Shown in pieces: positions 6,706-12,695 of a DNA stretch of 12,695 nt; the stretch's first letter is position 1; every line of letters begins with the position of its first letter. Made by a program: the position numbers and the translations under genes. The notes below the pieces were generated by a model. That model saw only the letters and a list, made by a program, of their open reading frames with translations. It was not told where the DNA came from and did not search any database. Source of the DNA: an uncultured Eubacteriales bacterium (GTDB taxonomy: Bacteria > Bacillota > Clostridia > Lachnospirales > Lachnospiraceae); NCBI GenBank assembly GCA_902783795.1, contig CACZSO010000102.1:1-12695 (forward strand), given 5' to 3'.

Positions 6706-7716
6706 TCAGGAATTCGTTTTCTCCGGCCGTCTCGGAGGCGGGGTGCTTCCGTGATAGTTAAAATATTGCCCCGCAAGAGATGCCCATACTTCATCGCATT
6801 TTTGAAGTGTTTCATCGGACAATGTCTTCTTCTCTGCCGCCAGTGAAAGATTCTGTACCACATGGTCGAATTTACTGGCGCCTATGATGGCGCTGTCCAC
6901 CACCGGCTGGTTCAAAAGCCACTGGAGGGAAAGTTCCAGCAGGCTCATGCCGTTTTCTTCTGCGATCTCGGACAGCCGTTCCACTGCTGCCCTGTTTTTT
7001 TCATTGAAATACCTCAGTTCATAACCGTAATTCAGCGCAAAACGGGTATTTTCTTCTGGTTTTTCATGGATGTGCTTTCCGGTAAGCAGACCGGCAGCTA
7101 TGGGGTTATACACCGTAAGCCCCATCTTATATTCTGTCAGAAAAGGCACCATTTCGTTTTCAATGCCCCGGGTGATAAGATTATACACACTTTCTGTCAC
7201 CACAGGCGCGATGGCATGCATTTCCCTGGCTGTATGGATAAAGGCACAGCACTGCCAGGTACTGTAATTGCTGAGTCCATAATAGCGGATCTTGCCGCTT
7301 CGCACCAGGCCGGTCATGGTCTCGATGACCTCTTCTGCCGGTGTGGACGGATCAGGATGATGCAGATAATAAAGATCGATATAATCCGTACGGAGACTGC
7401 GGAGGCTTTCCTCGATATCCGTCAGGATATGCTTTCTTCCCTGGCCGGACAGATTCGGCCACGAACCTTTGGGATTCGTCACTTTCGTGGCGATCACCGC
7501 GAGATCACGCTTCCCTTCCAGGGCTTTTCCCAGGATCTTCTCACTGCTGCCTCCTGTATAAGTATCCGCCGTGTCGAAAAAGTTTACACCCTGGTCCAGC
7601 GCATAGTCTACCATCCGCAGAGCCTCCTCCTCGCTGGTCTGCCCGCCAAAGGTCATCGTCCCCAGACAGACACGGGAAACTTTTAGACCAGTACCTTTAA
7701 TGTTCGTATAATCCAT
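6706..7716 (-). CDS. Aldo/keto reductase
   Basis: A 336-residue cytoplasmic oxidoreductase of the aldo/keto reductase superfamily, expected to reduce aldehydes or ketones with NADPH in a TIM barrel. The catalytic tetrad is complete: D48 and Y53 in FFDTADTYTGG, K78 in IATKV, H119 in DLYYLHHPD. The C-terminal cofactor region reads SAIIGASKFDHVVQN, and GLTVYNPIAAGLLTGK is typical of the branch that includes glyceraldehyde-3-phosphate reductase-like and YghZ/general-stress enzymes. The substrate cannot be told. ATG 7716 is preceded by GGGAGGAG. It sits 20 bases after the hydrolase gene and 16 bases before the lipoprotein gene, so it is co-transcribed. In a polyamine-import operon an aminoaldehyde substrate is conceivable, but this is speculation. 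The C-terminus ends in a short polar Pro/Arg tail (STPPPRRPEKTNS). Confidence 0.92.
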   Translation of the reverse strand: MDYTNIKGTGLKVSRVCLGTMTFGGQTSEEEALRMVDYALDQGVNFFDTADTYTGGSSEKILGKALEGKRDLAVIATKVTNPKGSWPNLSGQGRKHILTDIEESLRSLRTDYIDLYYLHHPDPSTPAEEVIETMTGLVRSGKIRYYGLSNYSTWQCCAFIHTAREMHAIAPVVTESVYNLITRGIENEMVPFLTEYKMGLTVYNPIAAGLLTGKHIHEKPEENTRFALNYGYELRYFNEKNRAAVERLSEIAEENGMSLLELSLQWLLNQPVVDSAIIGASKFDHVVQNLSLAAEKKTLSDETLQKCDEVWASLAGQYFNYHGSTPPPRRPEKTNS

Positions 7717-7736
7717 ACGCTCCTCCCTTTCTCAGA

Positions 7737-8864
7737 CTACATATCTGCATCGATTTTTTCTACAGTGATGACATCATTGCTCCGGATATCCGGTTCCTTC
7801 TTAAGTCCTTTCAGGTAAGTATCGAAGAACTCCAGGTGGACTTTGCACAGGTTTTCGTGCAATTCATCTGCTCCGAGCTTTCCTACGCTGAAATTGATGA
7901 GATGTTTCATATCCGAGAAACCTAAATGCCTCATATCTCTGAACAGTACTTTATAAACAGGTTTTGTGTGCTTTAAGTAGACCCTCGTGACCACTGTTTC
8001 ATTGTCCCTGCAGCTGATCTGAAGGAAGGGTCTGTTAAGGATACTGTCAGCGTAATCTCCGAATAATCCGCCGTCAATATTGATGCCGCAGACATATTCT
8101 GGATTATCCGTGCAGAGCCGGTACGCTGTATTTCCGCCGAAAGAATGACCGGTGACTCCGATGCCTTTCGTAAAATCGATCATGTCTGAAAGATGTTCCC
8201 TGGCATAAGCTGCCGCCGCGTCGTTATCCTTGACCCATTCATCCAGCCTGCTCATCATAAAGCGGCAGTATTTCCTCTGAAGCTCGTCAAACCTTTCTGC
8301 CAGTTCTTCATGACTTCCTTTGGCTTTTGTCAGTTTCCCAAACTCGACGATGCCCCTGAACATGGGCTCATAGGCCTTTCTCGAAACAGTCTTATCAAAA
8401 AACTGCACAGTACCGTCATCAAATTCTGCACATAAAGCTTCTCCCGGATGGGTCACTGAGATGACGATATATCCGTGGGACGCCAGTTCGATGCACAAAA
8501 ACGAATTCCCTTCCCGGTAGGAGCCGACTCCATGATGGAACATGATGAGGGGAAACTTTTCTCCCTCTATTTTAGGCGCGTTAGGGTAACATTCTGACAC
8601 GTTTCTCCCCTGCTGCTCCAGCTTTTCATAATTCATGGGGATCTTGAAGACTTTCTTCATGGCCTGGCATATTTCAGGCGTCAGGTGATGTTCTTTTTCC
8701 TTCCCGTCCACAGAACTTTTCAGGACAGGATAATACACCCTGGCCGCCACACTTCTCATGACAGAAGGGTCCCTTGCTTCCGGACGCTGGTCTTTTATGG
8801 TATAGGTCAGTGTCCCGACAGCATATGCACCGGTGGGGCTTGGTGCCGGATCAAAATGTTTCAT
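7737..8864 (-). CDS. PAF-acetylhydrolase-like alpha/beta hydrolase
   Basis: A 375-residue serine hydrolase resembling platelet-activating-factor acetylhydrolase (plasma/isoform II type) and related bacterial esterases. Key elements occur in the expected order: HHGVGSYREGN (110-120) as the oxyanion-hole strand, nucleophile S241 in GHSFGG, D264 in NIDGG, and H313 in RHLGFSD. These give a full Ser-Asp-His triad. Relatives cleave short or oxidised acyl chains from phospholipids or other esters; the substrate here is unknown. No signal peptide or membrane helix is evident, so it is probably cytoplasmic. The charged insert between about 150 and 235 may form a lid. Its ATG overlaps the stop of the acetyltransferase gene (ATGA, 8861-8864), with AGAGG six bases upstream, so the two are translationally coupled. 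Family confidence is good; the PAF-AH label is by motif spacing. Confidence 0.82.
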   Translation of the reverse strand: MKHFDPAPSPTGAYAVGTLTYTIKDQRPEARDPSVMRSVAARVYYPVLKSSVDGKEKEHHLTPEICQAMKKVFKIPMNYEKLEQQGRNVSECYPNAPKIEGEKFPLIMFHHGVGSYREGNSFLCIELASHGYIVISVTHPGEALCAEFDDGTVQFFDKTVSRKAYEPMFRGIVEFGKLTKAKGSHEELAERFDELQRKYCRFMMSRLDEWVKDNDAAAAYAREHLSDMIDFTKGIGVTGHSFGGNTAYRLCTDNPEYVCGINIDGGLFGDYADSILNRPFLQISCRDNETVVTRVYLKHTKPVYKVLFRDMRHLGFSDMKHLINFSVGKLGADELHENLCKVHLEFFDTYLKGLKKEPDIRSNDVITVEKIDADM

Positions 8865-9418
8865 GCTTCTCCTCTCTCATTTTTATCTGTCTGCCGTCTG
8901 ATCACATACATACTAAGCGTCTCATCGTATCTTTCGCTGTATAGTTCATGCTTCAGGATCCCTCCGCAGTTTTTGATGACGCCTGCAGAGGCGATATTAT
9001 CTTTATCACATGAGACCAGTACTTCTTTGATCCCTATGACATCACAGACTTTCAGGCCGGCCTTAAGCATCTCTGTGCCATAATGCCTGCGTCTTTCGGT
9101 GGGCCTTATGGAATAGCCGATATGCCCGCCTTCGTTTCTTAAGAATTCATTCAGCGCCAGACGGATATTGATCATCCCAACGATCCTTTCATCCTCTTCC
9201 CGTACATAGAAATAGGTCAGCGCAGGAACCTTGGATACAGGAATATTGGCGATATCCATATCCATTGTCAATTTTTTCAGCCATTCCTCATAGGTGGATT
9301 CTTTCAGATACCGGTCCAGGCTTCCGCTTCCATTGATCTCAGATCCACACTCGTAAAATTCGCGGATATATCCGATGGCCCGGTCTTTATAAGTGATATC
9401 GGGAAAAACCAGTTTCAT
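8861..9418 (-). CDS. GNAT-family N-acetyltransferase
   Basis: A 185-residue cytoplasmic acetyltransferase using acetyl-CoA. The GNAT core is visible: a central strand reading ERIVGMINIRLALN (77-90), then GHIGYSIRPTERRRHYGTEM (98-117), which combines strand beta-4 and the acetyl-CoA pyrophosphate loop (RRRHYGTEML). Later, VLVSCDKDNIASAGVIKNCG holds the conserved Asn/helix segment. The layout resembles the COG3981 type of predicted acetyltransferase. The substrate is unknown; given the operon, a polyamine or amine is possible but unproven. I prefer ATG 9418 over ATG 9424, six bases earlier, because AGAGGG directly abuts the latter and lies six bases before the former. It follows the YwaF-like gene by 12 bases and overlaps the hydrolase gene by four. 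Confidence 0.88.
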   Translation of the reverse strand: MKLVFPDITYKDRAIGYIREFYECGSEINGSGSLDRYLKESTYEEWLKKLTMDMDIANIPVSKVPALTYFYVREEDERIVGMINIRLALNEFLRNEGGHIGYSIRPTERRRHYGTEMLKAGLKVCDVIGIKEVLVSCDKDNIASAGVIKNCGGILKHELYSERYDETLSMYVIRRQTDKNERGEA

Positions 9419-9430
9419 TTTCATCCCTCT

Positions 9431-10156
9431 TTATGTATTCTTATGATGTCTGTTTCTGATGGCCCGGATGATCTCCGGCAGGTATACAGCCCCCAGCCAG
9501 ACCACCACCAGGGGGAAATACAGATAGCTGTACCAGTAGGCATAGGGGACAATGTTCCACAGCATCTGCTGAAAGGCATTGTCCGGCCAGACAGAAAACA
9601 TGTAATTGACCCGGTAAGCGGCCTGTACCTGGTCCAGATGGCGGTTGATCAGAACATTGACCAGATGCACCATGGTATAGGCTATGCCTGTGATCAAGAT
9701 GGTTCCCGGAATGTATTTCAGCTTCTTTTTCACATAGTGGAAAGCAAACATGAATACCGGGATGCATATCTCAAAAACATGGGGGACAAAAAACGCCCAG
9801 AAATCCAGAGAAGAAGGATTCCAGGCTGCCTCGGTCCCGTTCAGCAGCAAGGCCATGGCTCCGCCCAGGCACCAGAGAAGCAAAAGATTCCCCAGCCGCT
9901 CGTTTTTCGTCAGCACCACGACAGGGATGACTGCTGCATTGAAAGAACACAGATGGAGCGGAAGGAAACGAAGCCAGTCCTCATGGGCCAGCGGGTCCCA
10001 GATCATGCTGATGGGCCCTAACAGAGACAAAAGGAACATCAAGCTCCGTCTGGTCCTGTCCGGCAGATGTTTCAGCAGAATATACAAAGCGGCCACCAGC
10101 AGACAGCCGATGGCCAGCGTTAATAAATGAGACGAAGTAAAATAATTAAGTATCAT
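9431..10156 (-). CDS. YwaF/TIGR02206-type integral membrane protein
   Basis: A 241-residue polytopic membrane protein with roughly six or seven hydrophobic helices (about 10-28, 37-53, 64-82, 88-105, 119-140, 148-170, 210-230). The block LPLHLCS (65-71), the AWNPSSLDFW segment near 111 and the overall length match the YwaF family of conserved membrane proteins, whose role is unknown. The conserved His, Cys and Trp residues in and near the membrane could suggest a catalytic or ion-binding role, but I cannot support one. The ATG overlaps the potD stop (ATGA, 10153-10156). There is no convincing ribosome site before it, so translation probably depends on reinitiation after potD, which would tie its level to PotD. 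It ends 12 bases before the acetyltransferase start. Confidence 0.75.
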   Translation of the reverse strand: MILNYFTSSHLLTLAIGCLLVAALYILLKHLPDRTRRSLMFLLSLLGPISMIWDPLAHEDWLRFLPLHLCSFNAAVIPVVVLTKNERLGNLLLLWCLGGAMALLLNGTEAAWNPSSLDFWAFFVPHVFEICIPVFMFAFHYVKKKLKYIPGTILITGIAYTMVHLVNVLINRHLDQVQAAYRVNYMFSVWPDNAFQQMLWNIVPYAYWYSYLYFPLVVVWLGAVYLPEIIRAIRNRHHKNT

Positions 10157-11646
10157 TTGCCTAAATGAGCCATCCTGATCTTCATTCTCACGTAAAGAGC
10201 GATACTGGCTGCCACCACGGCCCCCAGGATGATCCAGGCTGCCAGAGGCACCCGGCTGATATTATAGCAGCGCACCCGGATCCACATCCGGTTGATCACT
10301 TCACTCTTTGCCTCATCAAAATAGACCATGATGGAGGCCCGGTCGATGATCTCTTCCGAAGGGTACTGGGCTGTCAGCTGCCGCTTCAACTGCTCTTCCG
10401 GCACGGTCAGGATATAGTCTTCTGATCCTTCTTCTTCTGTGAAGAAATAGCTAAGATCATAATCCACCACGTCTTCTTCATCTTCTTCCGCACCGTAACA
10501 CCAGTCCGCATATTCCAGGATCCGCTCATCATCGCCGCCGGAAATGGCAGAGGTGTAGCCGATGTAGTACATGTTCCGGATCACATTGTCCGGGCGGGAC
10601 ACGAAGTTGATAAACGCTTCTGCTGCCTGCTGTTTCCGGGCATCCTCATTAAGACCGTCCTTCAGCATGACCCAGCCGTCAAAATAGATATTGGTGGATT
10701 CTACGGGCACGGCGAAATTCAGGTAATAATCATCCTCTTCAGCCTGGTCCATGGTATAGACCGCATCCCCGGACCACTGATAATTTGCCACCACCTTGCC
10801 GGTGATCATATCCGCCTTGCCGGAGTCTGTCTCAAAAGAGTACAGATTATCCTTGATACCCTGCAGATAAGCCTGAGCCTGGTCGATGGTCTCCTGGGAG
10901 GTGTCGTTCATCTCCTCCTGCAGCTTCTTAGCATAATCAGGATCAGAAAGGAACGCCTCGGAGGTCAGAAGATCTGACTTCAAAGCTCCGACAGCTGCAA
11001 AATAACTGTCCCGCACATTGTCCTTAATGGTGATCTGGCGGTTGTGATCCTCATTTTCCAGAAGATGCCAGGTAGAGGCCTCTTCTTCCGTCACTTCCTC
11101 CGGATTATACACAAATCCGGTGACGCCCCACATATAGCCTGCGGCGCACTTATCCCAGGTCACGCCTTTGATCTCATGAGACTCGAACATCTCACGGATA
11201 AAGGGTGAAACGCCTTTGATGTAATAATTTTCTTCGGTTTCCGTATCGAAGAAGCCCTCTGACAGCTGGGCCACCCGGTCCTCTGCCATGAGCTTCATGA
11301 TCATGTATTCCGAAGGACAGACCAGGTCATATACATCCCCTAAGGTCAGCATATTGTACAGGTCTTCATTCGTACCGAAAGTGGAATATTCCACCCGGAC
11401 CTTCTTTCCGTAAGTCTCCTCATACCAGGCTTCAAAATCGGTGATCATATCATTTTCACCTATGATATCACCGCTTTCCAGGTCGATGGTCTCTTCCTCG
11501 TCCCAGTCACCCAGGTCAATGTATTCTTCCCAGTTGCAGACTCTTAAGACCACGGTATCATCCTCTGCGTGGACCGTTTCCTTCGGCACACTGGGAAGTA
11601 CCAGCATCACCGTCAGAAGGATCAGCAAAATTCTCTTTATCTTCAT
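10153..11646 (-). CDS. potD: Spermidine/putrescine-binding protein PotD, C-terminally membrane-anchored
   Basis: A 497-residue extracytoplasmic solute-binding protein that would deliver polyamines to the PotBC permease. It has a signal peptide with a likely cleavage after VHA (residue 27). The mature protein opens with LRVCNWEEYID (34-44), the first strand of PotD/PotF proteins, followed by VRVEYSTFGTNEDLYNML (83-100). Candidate ligand residues are W301 in YQWSGD and D333 in IYFDGW, by analogy with the E. coli PotD tryptophan/aspartate pocket. It is much longer than the roughly 350-residue norm because of acidic inserts at about 45-68 and 386-409 and a C-terminal extension. There is no lipobox Cys; residues 466-486 form a membrane helix followed by a basic RMKIRMAHLGK tail. 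AGGAGG lies eight bases before the ATG, which overlaps the potC stop (ATGA). Confidence 0.93.
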   Translation of the reverse strand: MKIKRILLILLTVMLVLPSVPKETVHAEDDTVVLRVCNWEEYIDLGDWDEEETIDLESGDIIGENDMITDFEAWYEETYGKKVRVEYSTFGTNEDLYNMLTLGDVYDLVCPSEYMIMKLMAEDRVAQLSEGFFDTETEENYYIKGVSPFIREMFESHEIKGVTWDKCAAGYMWGVTGFVYNPEEVTEEEASTWHLLENEDHNRQITIKDNVRDSYFAAVGALKSDLLTSEAFLSDPDYAKKLQEEMNDTSQETIDQAQAYLQGIKDNLYSFETDSGKADMITGKVVANYQWSGDAVYTMDQAEEDDYYLNFAVPVESTNIYFDGWVMLKDGLNEDARKQQAAEAFINFVSRPDNVIRNMYYIGYTSAISGGDDERILEYADWCYGAEEDEEDVVDYDLSYFFTEEEGSEDYILTVPEEQLKRQLTAQYPSEEIIDRASIMVYFDEAKSEVINRMWIRVRCYNISRVPLAAWIILGAVVAASIALYVRMKIRMAHLGK

Positions 11647-12455
11647 GCTTTTTTCCTCCTGATCTCTTCTTTCTTATCCCGCGATGCATTCAGATTCATG
11701 AACACTACGATCAGGATGACGATGAGGAAGATCACCGTGGACAAGGCCCAGAGGGCGGTCTTGATGGATGTCTGGGAACCCTTCGTGGCATTGACCACAT
11801 AGGTACTGATGGTATCAAAAGTGGCCGGTTTTGTGTAAGTCGCGATGAAATAATCATCTAATGACAGGGTGATCGCCAGGGAGAAACCGGAGATCACGCC
11901 GGAAAGGATCTGCGGGATCACCACCCGGAGCAGGGCTGTCCTGGGGGTAGCGCCCAGGTCCAGGGCTGCCTCATAAAGGCTGGAATCCATCTGCTTTAAT
12001 TTCGGGATCACCGAAAGATACACAAAGGGAGCGCAGAGGGTCACGTGGCCGATGATCAGCGGGATAAAGGTATCCTTGCTGATGCCGAAGACCACCACTA
12101 CCAGGATACAGATAGAAAAGCCCGTGACCACATCGGCGTTGATGACCGGGATCTGGTTCAGCGTGGCCATGGCTGAGGATGTCCGCTTTTTGGAATAAAA
12201 GCTGCCGATGGCGCCTAAAGTGCCTAAGAACGTCGCTAATACGGCGGAGATCAGGGCCAGAAGGATGGTCCCAAGGATCATGTTTCTCAGCTCTTCTGTG
12301 GTGAACAATGTCACATAGTTCTTTAAAGTGAAGTCTCTCACCGCGCCGATCTGGGTGGATCCTGTAAAGCTGTAGAACGCGAGGATCAGGATCGGGGCAT
12401 ATAAAAAGATGAGGATCAGTATGGGGAACAGTGGCCGTATCCATTTTTTGATCAT
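11643..12455 (-). CDS. potC: Spermidine/putrescine ABC transporter permease PotC
   Basis: A 270-residue inner permease subunit with six hydrophobic helices and the inside-positive N-terminus MIKKWIRP. The cytoplasmic EAA loop, which docks on the ATPase, is clear: EAALDLGATPRTALLRVVIP (162-181). LSLDDYFIATYT near 200-212 is typical of PotC-type permeases. It pairs with PotB to form the polyamine channel and receives substrate from PotD. AGGAGGTG lies seven bases upstream of the ATG. Start and stop both lie in 4-base ATGA overlaps, with potB and potD respectively, so the three are translationally coupled and made in fixed ratio. The protein ends in a charged cytoplasmic tail (SRDKKEEIRRKKA). 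Confidence 0.95.
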   Translation of the reverse strand: MIKKWIRPLFPILILIFLYAPILILAFYSFTGSTQIGAVRDFTLKNYVTLFTTEELRNMILGTILLALISAVLATFLGTLGAIGSFYSKKRTSSAMATLNQIPVINADVVTGFSICILVVVVFGISKDTFIPLIIGHVTLCAPFVYLSVIPKLKQMDSSLYEAALDLGATPRTALLRVVIPQILSGVISGFSLAITLSLDDYFIATYTKPATFDTISTYVVNATKGSQTSIKTALWALSTVIFLIVILIVVFMNLNASRDKKEEIRRKKA

Positions 12456-12695
12456 AACAGCGCACCTCCTGTTCTGGCATCTTCTTTCTCAGTCCCGTTG
12501 GTGAGCAGGGTGAAGACACAGATGACACCTAAGAGCACCAGGGCGATCATGGATCCGCCGTGCCAGTTGTAGGCGGCGAAATAGCTGCCGATGAGGCTGC
12601 CCATGATGTAGGTGCTGTTGTATAACATATCCAGGACCACATAGTTCGTCATGGCCGGCAAGAATACCATGGATACGCCGCTGACGACGCCGGGC
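12452..12695 (-). CDS. potB: Spermidine/putrescine ABC transporter permease PotB, C-terminal part (cut by window edge)
   Basis: Eighty C-terminal residues are visible before the right window edge. They begin PGVVSGVSMVFLPAMTNYVV, which matches the stretch just after the EAA loop in PotB-type permeases. Two membrane helices follow, then a polar cytoplasmic tail rich in Glu/Asp (NGTEKEDARTGG). The EAA loop and first helices lie outside the window. Its TGA overlaps the potC ATG in the ATGA at 12452-12455. The gene order potB-potC-potD is the classic one; a potA ATPase gene would be expected immediately upstream. Confidence 0.92.
   Translation of the reverse strand, partial: PGVVSGVSMVFLPAMTNYVVLDMLYNSTYIMGSLIGSYFAAYNWHGGSMIALVLLGVICVFTLLTNGTEKEDARTGGALL

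Noticed and set aside
6690..6863. Longer N-terminus for the DUF218 lipoprotein (58 extra codons)
   Set aside because: It would overlap the reductase gene, is arginine-rich with no family similarity, and would bury the lipoprotein signal peptide; a good ribosome site precedes ATG 6689.
6862..7686. Long open frame on the plus strand opposite the aldo/keto reductase
   Set aside because: It is antisense to a gene with a complete catalytic tetrad, has no recognisable motifs and its composition fits a mirror of the real coding frame.
1..12695. tRNA, rRNA, riboswitch, prophage, toxin-antitoxin or defence genes
   Set aside because: Both strands are accounted for by the listed genes and short gaps; none of these has supporting sequence.

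Overview
The window looks like chromosomal DNA from a Gram-positive Clostridia-type bacterium, most likely Lachnospiraceae. This is an inference from the mid-range base composition, AGGAGG-type ribosome sites, the clostridial form of TypA, an OFA-type MFS carrier, a PotD of the acidic, C-terminally anchored kind, and a hairpin-rich intergenic repeat of a style I associate with gut Clostridia. The genus cannot be fixed from the sequence. It carries 13 protein genes (11 complete, one cut at each edge) and no RNA gene, CRISPR array, insertion sequence or phage gene that I can see. No gap exceeds 300 bases.

Left part (1-3108): the minus-strand 5' part of a probable sensor histidine kinase with its own TATAAT promoter, a minus-strand family-6 uracil/hypoxanthine-DNA glycosylase, a divergent plus-strand MFS transporter, a strong bidirectional terminator, and a minus-strand OmpR/PhoB-type response regulator. 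If the kinase and regulator are partners, they are separated by about 2 kb holding two unrelated genes.

Middle (3109-5810): an unusual 134-base composite of four short hairpins and a 17-base direct repeat fills the gap between the regulator gene and typA and ends on the typA stop codon. Upstream lie typA and an IMPACT/YigZ-family gene, overlapping by 34 bases and served by a near-consensus promoter (TTGATA-17-TATAAT). An intergenic terminator separates them from the next operon.

Right part (5814-12695): one tightly packed minus-strand operon, read right to left: potB (partial), potC, potD, a YwaF/TIGR02206-type membrane protein, a GNAT acetyltransferase, a PAF-acetylhydrolase-like serine hydrolase, an aldo/keto reductase and a DUF218 (YdcF-like) lipoprotein. 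Four junctions are 4-base ATGA overlaps and the other three gaps are 12-20 bases, with the only visible terminator after the last gene. The first three genes form a spermidine/putrescine ABC importer (the ATPase gene would be upstream, outside the window). The PotD has no lipobox cysteine and instead ends in a membrane helix. Why five enzyme and membrane genes travel with a polyamine importer is the most interesting open question here. I saw no clear evidence for a wholly new system such as a defence island, biosynthetic cluster or retroelement.
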